Below are positions 1 to 5,640 of a stretch of DNA of 17,230 bases, one piece after another. Below the pieces are notes generated by a model. That model did no database searches and was not told where the DNA came from. It saw only the letters and a list, made by a program, of their open reading frames with translations. The position numbers and the translations under genes are program-made. Origin of the DNA: Burkholderiaceae bacterium (GTDB lineage: Bacteria; Pseudomonadota; Gammaproteobacteria; Burkholderiales; Burkholderiaceae); the NCBI GenBank assembly GCA_017998575.1, contig JAGOCV010000047.1:1-17230 (forward strand), read 5' to 3'. Numbering within the stretch: the first letter of the stretch is position 1; every line of letters begins with the position of its first letter.

Positions 1-599
1 GTTATGCGCACGCCACGCAGGGCAACAAGTATTGCCAGCGCGTGAAGCAGCAGGTGGACGAGGCGGCCGTGGCGATCAACAGCGCCATTCCGAAGGCGCT
101 GGGCATGCCCGAGACGAAGTACAGCGCCAAGCAGTTGCTGCCCACCACCATCGGCCGCACGCTGGCGCGCGCACTGGAAAGCCAGTACGCCGCCGAGATG
201 ATGATGGACGACTTCAAGCAGCTCGTGGGCAACATCAAGGCCGGCGACACCAGCACCGCCAACATCGAGAAGTGGGACCCGGCCACCTGGCCGAAGGAGG
301 CCAAGGGCGTGGGCACGGTGGCCGCGCCGCGCGGCATGCTGGGCCACTGGATCCGCATCAAGGACGGCAAGATCGAGAACTACCAGTGCGTGGTGCCCAC
401 CACCTGGAACGGTTCGCCGCGCGACCACAAGGGCCAGATCGGCGCCTTCGAGGCTTCGCTGATGAACACCCCCATGGTCAACCCCGAGCAGCCGCTGGAG
501 ATCCTGCGCACGCTGCACAGCTTTGATCCCTGCCTGGCTTGCTCCACGCACGTGATGAGCGAAGACGGCCAGGAAATGAGCCGCGTCACGGTGAGATGA
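1..599 (+). CDS. hoxG: [NiFe]-hydrogenase large subunit, 3' part (HoxG/HupL)
   Basis: This is the C-terminal ~198 residues of the catalytic subunit of the membrane-bound uptake hydrogenase, which oxidises H2 at a Ni-Fe(CN)2CO centre on the periplasmic side. The start lies upstream of the window; the reading frame is open from base 3. The diagnostic feature is the C-terminal active-site motif DPCLACSTH, with the two nickel-ligating cysteines at codons 531-533 and 540-542. The maturation protease should cut after the His at 549-551 and remove the last 15 residues ([15 protein letters not shown]). The sequence before the motif reads as a standard group 1 large subunit. HoxM, encoded at 2554, is the expected protease. 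The stop is followed at once by a hairpin repeat (600-688), then hupE, and the cytochrome b gene follows that. The class is certain. Only the tail is visible, so small-subunit features that would indicate oxygen tolerance cannot be judged. Confidence 0.96.
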   Translation, partial: YAHATQGNKYCQRVKQQVDEAAVAINSAIPKALGMPETKYSAKQLLPTTIGRTLARALESQYAAEMMMDDFKQLVGNIKAGDTSTANIEKWDPATWPKEAKGVGTVAAPRGMLGHWIRIKDGKIENYQCVVPTTWNGSPRDHKGQIGAFEASLMNTPMVNPEQPLEILRTLHSFDPCLACSTHVMSEDGQEMSRVTVR

Positions 600-688
600 C
601 CCCCCTGCGACGCTTCGCGTCTTCCCCCCAAGGGGGACGCACCTGGTGGCCCGGCAAAGCCGGTTCCACGGGTGCCCTGGACACGAGC
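600..688 (+). repeat. Intergenic multi-hairpin repeat, copy 1
   Basis: First of six related elements, lying between hoxG and hupE. It shows three stem-loops in order: GACGC/GCGTC around TTC (609-621), a C-run/G-run hairpin (625-636), and CCGGC/GCCGG around AAA (651-663). An outer stem, GCACC at 639-643 with GGTGC at 671-675, encloses the last hairpin. No T-run follows, so it is not a classical Rho-independent terminator. It could stabilise or delimit the hoxG message, which is an inference. Confidence 0.8.
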
Positions 689-712
689 GCCTCACCGCCA
701 TGAACCCACAAC

Positions 713-718
713 GAGGAG
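713..718 (+). promoter_or_regulatory. Ribosome binding site of hupE
   Basis: GAGGAG lies seven bases before the ATG at 726. It decides in favour of this start over the GTG at 672, which would add 18 residues derived from the repeat and spacer ahead of a good signal peptide. Confidence 0.75.
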
Positions 719-725
719 AACAACG

Positions 726-1328
726 ATGAAGACACAGACGACACGCGGCCTGATCGCCGCCACCCTGCTGGCCACGCTGGCCGGCGCCGCGCAGGCCCAC
801 ACGGGCCACGGCACCAGCAGCCTGTTTGAAGGCCTGGTGCACCCCTTCGGGCCCGACCACCTGCTGGCCATGGTGGCCGTGGGCGTGTGGTCGGTCTCGG
901 CGCTGCCGGCCGGCAAGGCCTGGTGGGGCCCGGCGGCCTTCCTGCTGGCGCTCATCGCCAGCGCCACGCAGGGCATGCTCGGCGTGAGCGTGCCTTACCT
1001 GGAGCACGCGATCTCGCTGAGCGTGGTGCTGTTCGGCCTCATGCTGGTGTTCGCCAGCCGCTCGATGCCGGTGGCCCTGGGCCTGGGGCTGATCGCCGCC
1101 GCGTCGTCGCTGCATGGCCTGGCGCACGGTTCGGAAACGCCGGAGACGGGATTTGCCGGCTACGCGGTGGGCTTCATGCTGACCACGGCGGTGCTGCACA
1201 TCGGCGGCGTGGGCATCGGCCTGGGCATCCGGCGCTGGCTGGGTGAGCGCCGGGGCGTGGTGCTGGGTGGCCTGGGTGCGCTGCTGAGCGCGGCCGGGCT
1301 GTACCTGTTCGGCCAGCTCGCGGCCTGA
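726..1328 (+). CDS. hupE: HupE/UreJ-family membrane protein, probable nickel transporter
   Basis: A 200-residue HupE/UreJ-family protein. Characterised HupE proteins mediate nickel uptake for hydrogenase, and that is the likely role here. The N-terminus is a signal peptide with a probable cut after AQA (residue 24), leaving a His-rich mature end (HTGHG). The family motif HPFGPDHLLAMVAVG begins at residue 39 with H39, D44 and H45, and five to six hydrophobic membrane segments follow to the C-terminus. Further His residues in membrane segments (SLHGLAHG, VLHIGG) may also bind metal. The start at 726 is chosen because it has a GAGGAG ribosome site at 713-718 and gives an intact signal peptide; the upstream GTG at 672 lies inside the repeat. 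The family's usual motif, as I recall it, has one more residue between H and DH. The gene separates hoxG from hoxZ, unlike the contiguous order in Cupriavidus. Confidence 0.9.
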   Translation: MKTQTTRGLIAATLLATLAGAAQAHTGHGTSSLFEGLVHPFGPDHLLAMVAVGVWSVSALPAGKAWWGPAAFLLALIASATQGMLGVSVPYLEHAISLSVVLFGLMLVFASRSMPVALGLGLIAAASSLHGLAHGSETPETGFAGYAVGFMLTTAVLHIGGVGIGLGIRRWLGERRGVVLGGLGALLSAAGLYLFGQLAA

Positions 1329-1344
1329 CCCGCCTCTCCCACAC

Positions 1345-1350
1345 AGGAGG
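1345..1350 (+). promoter_or_regulatory. Strong ribosome binding site of hoxZ
   Basis: A perfect AGGAGG lies five bases before the ATG at 1356. It is among the strongest Shine-Dalgarno matches in the window and suggests that the cytochrome b is translated independently of hupE. Confidence 0.8.
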
Positions 1351-1355
1351 TTTCC

Positions 1356-2084
1356 ATGTCCACCACCACGTCCCACCCGGCCCATGTCTCGCCAGACGAT
1401 GCGCTGGAGCTGCAGCAGGGCCAGCGCATCCGCTCGGTCTATGTGTACGAGGCACCGGTGCGCCTCTGGCACTGGATCAACGCGCTGTCCATCACCGTGC
1501 TGTGCGTCACCGGCTATTTCATCGGCCAGCCGCTGCCCACGGTGGCGGGCGAGGCCAGCGCGCACTACGTCATGGGCTACATCCGCTTCGCGCATTTCGC
1601 GGCGGGCTACATCATGGCCGTGGGCCTGGTGGCGCGTGCCTACTGGGCGCTGGTGGGCAACCACCACGCCAGGGAATTGTTCTGGGTGCCGATGTTCCAG
1701 AAGGCCTACTGGCTTGAGGTGTTCAACATGCTGCGCTGGTACCTGTTCCTGATCCCCAAGCCCAACCAGTACGTGGGCCACAACCCGCTGGCCCGCTTCG
1801 CCATGTTCGCCTTCTACCTGATGCTGTCGATCTTCATGATCGTCACCGGCTTCGCGCTGTACGGAGAGGGCGCGCAGATGGGTTCGTGGCAGGAGCGGCT
1901 GTTCGGCTGGGTGATTCCGCTGTTCGGCCAGAGCCAGGACGTGCACACCTGGCACCGCCTGGGCCTGTGGGGCATCGTCACCTTCGTGCTGCTGCACATC
2001 TACGCCGCGATCCGCGAAGACATCATGGGCCGGCAGAGCATCGTGAGCACGATGATCTCCGGCCACAGAACATTCAAGGAGTAA
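1356..2084 (+). CDS. hoxZ: Ni/Fe-hydrogenase b-type cytochrome subunit (HoxZ/HupC)
   Basis: A 242-residue di-haem cytochrome b that anchors the periplasmic HoxGK dimer to the membrane and passes electrons from H2 to quinone. Four membrane segments are visible, at about residues 40-60, 78-100, 147-170 and 200-220. Candidate haem-ligating histidines are H39 (RLWHW), H80 (RFAHF), H197 or H200 (DVHTWH) and H214 (LLHIY). The closing stretch HIYAAIREDIMGRQS is typical of HyaC/HupC proteins, and the length is normal for the family. The start at 1356 has a perfect AGGAGG. The gene lies 27 bases after hupE and is followed directly by a hairpin repeat. It belongs to the structural part of the operon with hoxG. 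Confidence 0.97.
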   Translation: MSTTTSHPAHVSPDDALELQQGQRIRSVYVYEAPVRLWHWINALSITVLCVTGYFIGQPLPTVAGEASAHYVMGYIRFAHFAAGYIMAVGLVARAYWALVGNHHARELFWVPMFQKAYWLEVFNMLRWYLFLIPKPNQYVGHNPLARFAMFAFYLMLSIFMIVTGFALYGEGAQMGSWQERLFGWVIPLFGQSQDVHTWHRLGLWGIVTFVLLHIYAAIREDIMGRQSIVSTMISGHRTFKE

Positions 2085-2168
2085 CCCCCCGCGCCGCCTT
2101 CGGCGTCACCCCCCAAGGGGGCGGTGCTGGAGGCCCGGCAAAGCCGGTTCCTCGGCACCTCTGGACCC
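2085..2168 (+). repeat. Intergenic multi-hairpin repeat, copy 2
   Basis: Begins directly after the hoxZ stop. It has a CGCC-TTC-GGCG hairpin, a C-run/AA/G-run hairpin around 2110-2121, and CCGGC-AAA-GCCGG around 2135-2147. The enclosing outer stem is GGTGC (2123-2127) with GCACC (2155-2159), which is the strand-swapped version of the stem in copy 1. Pairing is kept despite the different sequence. There is no T-run. Confidence 0.8.
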
Positions 2169-2197
2169 AAGCCCTTCGCTCGTTCTGCTTCTTCACC

Positions 2198-2536
2198 ATG
2201 CCGCGCCTCCCCTCACGCTCATCGAAACTCGTCGCACCGGTTCTGCCGCCTGCCGGCGTGCCGCTGCGCGTGCCCACGCACCCGGGGCGGCTGCTGGCGC
2301 GCACCTGCCTGCGCCCGCTCTCGCTCAACCAGAGCGAGGCCGCCCGGCTGCTGGGCCTCTCGCGCCGCCGGCTGCACGAGCTGGTGCACGGCCAGCGCGC
2401 GATGTCGCCCGACACCGCGATCCGCTGCGCGCGCGTGTTCCAAGTGGACGCGGCGTTCTGGCTCGCGCAGCAGGCCGCCTGGGACAGCTTCCACGCCTGG
2501 AAGCGCCTGCGCGCGGCGGCTTCCCTCCCCCACTGA
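2198..2536 (+). CDS. HigA-like XRE-family DNA-binding protein (orphan antitoxin-like)
   Basis: A 112-residue protein resembling HigA-type antitoxins (XRE helix-turn-helix). The core runs from PGRLLA (residues 29-34) through LSLNQSEAARLLGLSRRRL, with the recognition helix at roughly 52-62, then HGQRAMSPDTAIRCARVF and FWLAQQAAWD. These are the positions where HigA proteins have PGE, the HTH, NGKRxITADTALRLAxxF and FWLxLQxxYD. HigA normally binds and neutralises the RNase HigB, encoded just upstream, and represses its own operon. No HigB-like gene is present here: the preceding 113 bases are a hairpin repeat and spacer. The first ~28 residues look non-conserved and the ATG has no clear ribosome site, so a start further in (for example GTG near 2269) is possible. 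Its place between hoxZ and hoxM could mean regulation of the hydrogenase genes, or simple capture; the sequence does not decide. Confidence 0.75.
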   Translation: MPRLPSRSSKLVAPVLPPAGVPLRVPTHPGRLLARTCLRPLSLNQSEAARLLGLSRRRLHELVHGQRAMSPDTAIRCARVFQVDAAFWLAQQAAWDSFHAWKRLRAAASLPH

Positions 2537-2553
2537 TTTCCCGGAGTTCCCGC

Positions 2554-3219
2554 ATGCGCCCCATTTCGCCTGAAAACGCCTGTCACCCCGGTGGTGACAC
2601 CCCGCCTTCGTCCATCTGCGTGCTGGGCATCGGTAACCTGCTGTGGGCCGACGAGGGCTTCGGCGTGCGCTGCGTGGAAGCGCTGCAGCAGCGCCACGAG
2701 TTCGCGCCCCATGTGTCGCTGGTGGACGGCGGCACGCAGGGCCTGTACCTCATCCAGCATGTGCAGGCGGCCGACGCGCTGCTGATCTTCGACGCGATCG
2801 ACTACGGCCTGGAACCCGGCACGCTCAAGCTGGTGCGGGACGACGAGGTGCCGCGCTTCCTGGGCGCGAAGAAGATGAGCCTGCACCAGACCGGTTTCCA
2901 GGAGGTGCTCTCGCTCGCCCAGCTCACCGGCCGGTACCCGGCGCAGGTGCTGCTGATCGGCTGCCAGCCGCAGGAGCTGGAGGACTACGGCGGCAGCCTG
3001 CGCCCGGTGGTGAAGGCCGCGATGGACGAGGCCCTGGCGCTGGCCGTGGCCGAGATCGCGCGCTGGGGCGGCGAGCCGGTGCCGCGCCGCGAGCCGCTGA
3101 GCGGGCGCGAGACCGTGACCATGGACGAGCTCGCCCTGGCCGCCTACGAAACGCAGCGCCCTTCTTCTGTGGCCGCGTGCCGCGAAGGCGACGAGCGCTT
3201 CTTCCCACAGGGTGCCTGA
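2554..3219 (+). CDS. hoxM: Hydrogenase maturation protease (HoxM/HupD)
   Basis: A 221-residue nickel-dependent endopeptidase of the HybD/HupD family. It removes the C-terminal peptide of the large subunit once nickel is in place. Family blocks are VLGIGNLLWADEGFG (residues 23-37), DGGTQG (58-63), FDAIDYG (79-85) and SLHQTG (109-114). By alignment to E. coli HybD, the nickel-sensing ligands are E34, D80 and H111; all are present. The protein is longer than HybD (~164 residues), with about 20 extra residues at the N-terminus and about 40 at the C-terminus. The start at 2554 has GGAG at 2543-2546. Its substrate is presumably the HoxG product at the start of the window. hoxL begins one base after its stop. 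A perfect 7-bp inverted repeat lies over codons 10-16. Confidence 0.95.
   Translation: MRPISPENACHPGGDTPPSSICVLGIGNLLWADEGFGVRCVEALQQRHEFAPHVSLVDGGTQGLYLIQHVQAADALLIFDAIDYGLEPGTLKLVRDDEVPRFLGAKKMSLHQTGFQEVLSLAQLTGRYPAQVLLIGCQPQELEDYGGSLRPVVKAAMDEALALAVAEIARWGGEPVPRREPLSGRETVTMDELALAAYETQRPSSVAACREGDERFFPQGA
2581..2599. repeat. Perfect inverted repeat within hoxM 5' end
   Basis: TGTCACC and GGTGACA flank a five-base spacer, giving a 19-bp palindrome 27 bases inside hoxM. It falls in the poorly conserved N-terminal extension. It could fold as a hairpin in the mRNA or serve as a protein-binding site; nothing further supports either. Confidence 0.5.
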
Positions 3220-3220
3220 C

Positions 3221-3523
3221 ATGTGCATCGGCATGCCCATGCAGGTCACGGCCATTGAGCCCGGCCACGCGCTGTGCGAAGGGCGCGGCGAGCGCCGCCG
3301 CGTGAACACCGCCCTGGTGGGCGATGTGGCGCCGGGCGACTGGCTGCTGGTGTTCCTGGGCGACGCGCGCGAGCGCATCGACGCCGAGCGCGCCCTGGAA
3401 GTGAACGCCGCGCTGGACCTCGTGCTGGGCGCCATGCAGGGCCAGGGCGCCGACGGCGAAGCGGGCTTCGAGCTGCCTTCGCGCATGAGCGCCGAGCAAT
3501 TGCACCAACTCGCCAACGGTTGA
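3221..3523 (+). CDS. hoxL: HypC/HupF-family hydrogenase chaperone (HoxL)
   Basis: A 100-residue HypC paralogue dedicated to this hydrogenase. Such proteins bind the large-subunit precursor and help deliver the Fe(CN)2CO unit. The start is set at 3221 because HypC-family proteins begin MC and the Cys at position 2 is the essential iron and partner ligand; here the protein begins MCIGMPMQV. A GTG at 3212 would bury that cysteine. The small beta-barrel core with the block GDWLLVFLGDARERID matches the family's DYVLVHVGFAxxxID pattern. It is longer than the true HypC encoded at 9277 (78 residues), with a C-terminal extension. It follows hoxM by one base and precedes hoxO, the same order as in C. 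necator. Confidence 0.94.
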   Translation: MCIGMPMQVTAIEPGHALCEGRGERRRVNTALVGDVAPGDWLLVFLGDARERIDAERALEVNAALDLVLGAMQGQGADGEAGFELPSRMSAEQLHQLANG

Positions 3524-3530
3524 ATTTTTC

Positions 3531-3535
3531 AGGAG
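3531..3535 (+). promoter_or_regulatory. Ribosome binding site of hoxO
   Basis: AGGAG lies eight bases before the ATG at 3544. It supports that start and shows that hoxO does not rely on overlap with hoxL. Confidence 0.7.
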
Positions 3536-3543
3536 ACGTTTTC

Positions 3544-4044
3544 ATGAGCACAGAGACCCTTTTCCGCCCGCTGGCCGTCACCCCGCCCAGCACCGACCCG
3601 GCCGCGCCGCTGGTGATGCGCCTGGTGCGCGACTTCGGCGCCGCGCTGGTGGACGACACCAGCGTGACCGACTGGGCCGCCCAGCCCGGCGACCGCGTGC
3701 TGCTGCTGGCCGGCGACGCGGTGCGCTTCCCCGAAGGGCAGGACGTGGCCGCCGTGCTGCCCGAGCTGATGAAGGTGTTCCCCGGCCGCTTCGCGGTGGC
3801 CGCCGTGCCGCGCGAGAGCGAGGACGCGGTGGCGCGCCGCTACGGCTCGCAGCGCTGGCCTTCGCTGCTGTTCTTTCGCAGCGGCCAGTACGTGACCGCC
3901 ATCGCCGGCATGCAGGACTGGGACGTGTACCTGCAAGGCGTGGAGGCAGCGCTGCGCATGCGGCCGTCGCGCCCGCCCACCATCGGCATTCCCGTCGTGA
4001 GCAAGACGGCCTCTTCTGCCAGCGACGCCGGCGGCTGCCACTGA
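3544..4044 (+). CDS. hoxO: Hydrogenase-1 expression protein HyaE-like chaperone (HoxO/HupG)
   Basis: A 166-residue HyaE/HupG-family protein with a thioredoxin-like fold but no CXXC. Family members bind the Tat signal of the hydrogenase small subunit and keep it from export until it is mature. Visible support is the block of alternating hydrophobic strands (DRVLLLAGDAVRFPEGQDVAAVLPEL, about residues 50-75), then RFAVAAVPRESEDAVARRYGSQRWPSLLFFRSGQYVTAIAGMQDW (about 82-126), where thioredoxin has its cis-proline region (WPSLLFF). The only cysteine is at the C-terminus (GGCH end). The length is a little above HyaE's. The gene lies 20 bases after hoxL with its own ribosome site, and 17 bases before hoxQ, its usual partner. 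Confidence 0.9.
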   Translation: MSTETLFRPLAVTPPSTDPAAPLVMRLVRDFGAALVDDTSVTDWAAQPGDRVLLLAGDAVRFPEGQDVAAVLPELMKVFPGRFAVAAVPRESEDAVARRYGSQRWPSLLFFRSGQYVTAIAGMQDWDVYLQGVEAALRMRPSRPPTIGIPVVSKTASSASDAGGCH

Positions 4045-4061
4045 ACCCAAGGACCCCACCC

Positions 4062-4940
4062 ATGAAAGACTTTCCCATTCCGCTCGTGGCCCTGGGCCCT
4101 GGCACGCAACACGAAGACGAGTCGCTCGACTACCTGCCCCTGCCCAAGGACATGAGCACCTACCGCCCGCCGGTGCTGCCCGAGCCCGAAGAGCTGGTGG
4201 GGTTGGACCAGGCGCGCACCGCGCTGCAGCAGGTGCTGGGCCTGCTCGAACAGGGCGCCGAGGGTGGCGCGCCGGGCCTGGTGCCGCTGGGCAAGCTGGG
4301 GCCGCGCGACTTCCGCATCATCAACCAGGTGCTGGGCGAGGGCGAGGCCAGCGCCATCGTGCAGCTGGGCGCGGGCAACCTCGAAGTGCGTGTGCAGGAA
4401 TCGGTGTTCGCCGGTGTCTGGCGGCTCATGACCTGGCGCCACGAAGAGGGCCGCGACGCCGAGCTGGTGGACGACGCGATCGAGGTCGGCCCGGTGCCTT
4501 CGCTGTTCGCCGCCACCGCCGCCGAAGACGTGTGGGCCACGGCGCCGCAGTGGAACGGCCCGCTGCCGCCCAACGTGCAGAACGCGCCGCTGCTGGTGGA
4601 CGAGATCCGCGACCAGGTGGTGCGCTGGCAACCGGGCCAGGTGTCGCACGTGGTCAACCTCACGCTGCTGCCCGTCACGCCCGAGGACATCGGTTTTCTG
4701 GACCACCAGCTCGGCACCGGCCGCGTGCTCATGCTCTCGCGCGGGTACGGCAACTGCCGCATCTCCAACACCCGCCTGCCCCACTGCTGGCGCGTGGTGT
4801 ACTACAACTCCATGGACAAGGTGATCCTCAACACGGTCGAGGTGGTGGACATGCCCGAGGTGGCGATGGCCGCGCCCGAAGACCTGCGCGATTCGCACGA
4901 GCGCCTGCGCGAGGTGATGGTGTACCTCGAAGGAGCATGA
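4062..4940 (+). CDS. hoxQ: Hydrogenase expression protein HyaF-like (HoxQ/HupH)
   Basis: A 292-residue HupH/HyaF-family protein. With HoxO it forms the pair that protects and helps mature the small-subunit precursor before Tat export. The N-terminus MKDFPIPLVALGPG and the downstream YLPLPKDMSTYRPPxLPEPEE are typical of the family. The C-terminal half contains GRVLMLSRGYGNCRISNTRLPHCWRVVYYNSMDKVILNTVEVVDMPEVA, the best-conserved HyaF region, followed by a short amphipathic helix. The stop codon overlaps the ATG of hoxR by four bases (ATGA), implying translational coupling. The length is normal. Confidence 0.94.
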   Translation: MKDFPIPLVALGPGTQHEDESLDYLPLPKDMSTYRPPVLPEPEELVGLDQARTALQQVLGLLEQGAEGGAPGLVPLGKLGPRDFRIINQVLGEGEASAIVQLGAGNLEVRVQESVFAGVWRLMTWRHEEGRDAELVDDAIEVGPVPSLFAATAAEDVWATAPQWNGPLPPNVQNAPLLVDEIRDQVVRWQPGQVSHVVNLTLLPVTPEDIGFLDHQLGTGRVLMLSRGYGNCRISNTRLPHCWRVVYYNSMDKVILNTVEVVDMPEVAMAAPEDLRDSHERLREVMVYLEGA

Positions 4941-5164
4941 GCGTGGAACACTTCGAGGGCTTCGAAGGCTCCTACCTCGGCAACCGCGAGGTGCTGCGGC
5001 CCGACTCACGCCTGGAATGCAAGATCTGCTGGTGGGTCTACGACCCGGCCGTGGGCGACCCGCAGTGGCAGATTCCGGTCGGCACACCCTTTGCCGACCT
5101 GCCCTCGCACTGGCGCTGTCCCAATTGCGATTGCGAGCCCGATCAATTCCTGCTCCTGCCATGA
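4937..5164 (+). CDS. hoxR: Hydrogenase-associated rubredoxin (HoxR/HupI)
   Basis: A 75-residue rubredoxin with an N-terminal extension of about 25 residues. The iron site is formed by C28 and C31 (CKIC) and C61 and C64 (CPNC); a fifth cysteine is C66. The usual small residue after the first CxxC is a tryptophan here (CKICWWVYDP), a form seen in hydrogenase-linked rubredoxins. In C. necator HoxR is needed for correct assembly of the small-subunit iron-sulfur clusters in air, so its presence suggests aerobic maturation. The start at 4937 overlaps the hoxQ stop, and its own stop overlaps the hoxT start by four bases. It has no visible ribosome site apart from the GGAG just before the ATG within hoxQ. 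Confidence 0.95.
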   Translation: MSVEHFEGFEGSYLGNREVLRPDSRLECKICWWVYDPAVGDPQWQIPVGTPFADLPSHWRCPNCDCEPDQFLLLP

Positions 5165-5640
5165 ACCTTTCCCTGGAGCCCCGTGTACAGGCCCTGGTGG
5201 CCCACTTCGAGCGCGTGCAGGCCGAGCGCATGCAGGGCATTCCCTTGCTCAACGCCGCGTTGCAGGTGGAAGCCGTGGGCTTCGAGTGGGGTGCCGACAC
5301 CGAGGCACCCGTGGCCGAGGGCGTGCTCATCACGCCCTGGTTCATGAGCCTGGTGCGCCTGCCCGCGCAGGCCCTGCCGCACGCCGGCCAGGTGGGCCGC
5401 AGCTTCGTGCGCGAATTCGGCAGCGAGCGCTTCGACTTCATCGGCGCGCACGACCCCGCCGTGGGTTACCACGAGACCTGCGCGCTGTTCTCGCCCATGG
5501 GCGAGTTCGGCACCCAGGCCCTGGCGCGCGAGACCGCGCGCGAGGCGCTGGCGCTCACCCGGCCTGCGCCGCCGGCCGTGCCGGCCCCGCGCCCACCGGT
5601 GCCCGCGCGCCGGGCGTTCTTTCTGGGAGGACGGGCATGA
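5161..5640 (+). CDS. hoxT: HybE/HupJ-family hydrogenase assembly chaperone (HoxT)
   Basis: A 159-residue HybE-family protein. E. coli HybE binds hydrogenase precursors and coordinates assembly with Tat export. Recognisable blocks are VAHFERVQAERMQGIPLLNAALQVEAVGFEW (about 13-43), GVLITPWFMSLVRLP (54-68), and VGYHETCALFSPMGEF (about 100-115), followed by a proline-rich linker and the C-terminal RRAFFLGG, which resembles the R-x-FLxG end of the family. ATGA overlaps with hoxR upstream and hoxV downstream place it in a coupled run. The length is typical. Its exact biochemical role is not defined even in model systems. Confidence 0.93.
   Translation: MNLSLEPRVQALVAHFERVQAERMQGIPLLNAALQVEAVGFEWGADTEAPVAEGVLITPWFMSLVRLPAQALPHAGQVGRSFVREFGSERFDFIGAHDPAVGYHETCALFSPMGEFGTQALARETAREALALTRPAPPAVPAPRPPVPARRAFFLGGRA

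Noticed and set aside
600..688. Reading the hairpin repeats as Rho-independent terminators
   Set aside because: No copy has a T-run after the stem, and two copies lie inside coding sequence ahead of genes needed in the same pathway.
672..728. Earlier GTG start for hupE
   Set aside because: It lies in the repeat element and would mask the signal peptide. The ATG at 726 has a good ribosome site.
1886..2536. A longer version of the HigA-like gene starting inside hoxZ
   Set aside because: The extra N-terminus would be a frame-shifted reading of hoxZ plus the hairpin repeat. The recognisable domain begins well after the ATG at 2198.
3212..3523. GTG start for hoxL three codons upstream
   Set aside because: HypC-family function needs the cysteine at position 2, given by the ATG at 3221.
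4097..4115. TGGCAC-like match to a sigma-54 -24 element within hoxQ
   Set aside because: No properly spaced -12 GC element follows and it lies inside coding sequence. I found no convincing sigma-54 promoter in the window; the one for the structural genes should lie upstream of it.
3840..5441. Long open frame on the minus strand (about 533 codons)
   Set aside because: It lies antisense to hoxO, hoxQ, hoxR and hoxT, which all have clear family motifs. The product is low-complexity Arg/His/Ala sequence. Such antisense frames are expected in very GC-rich coding DNA.
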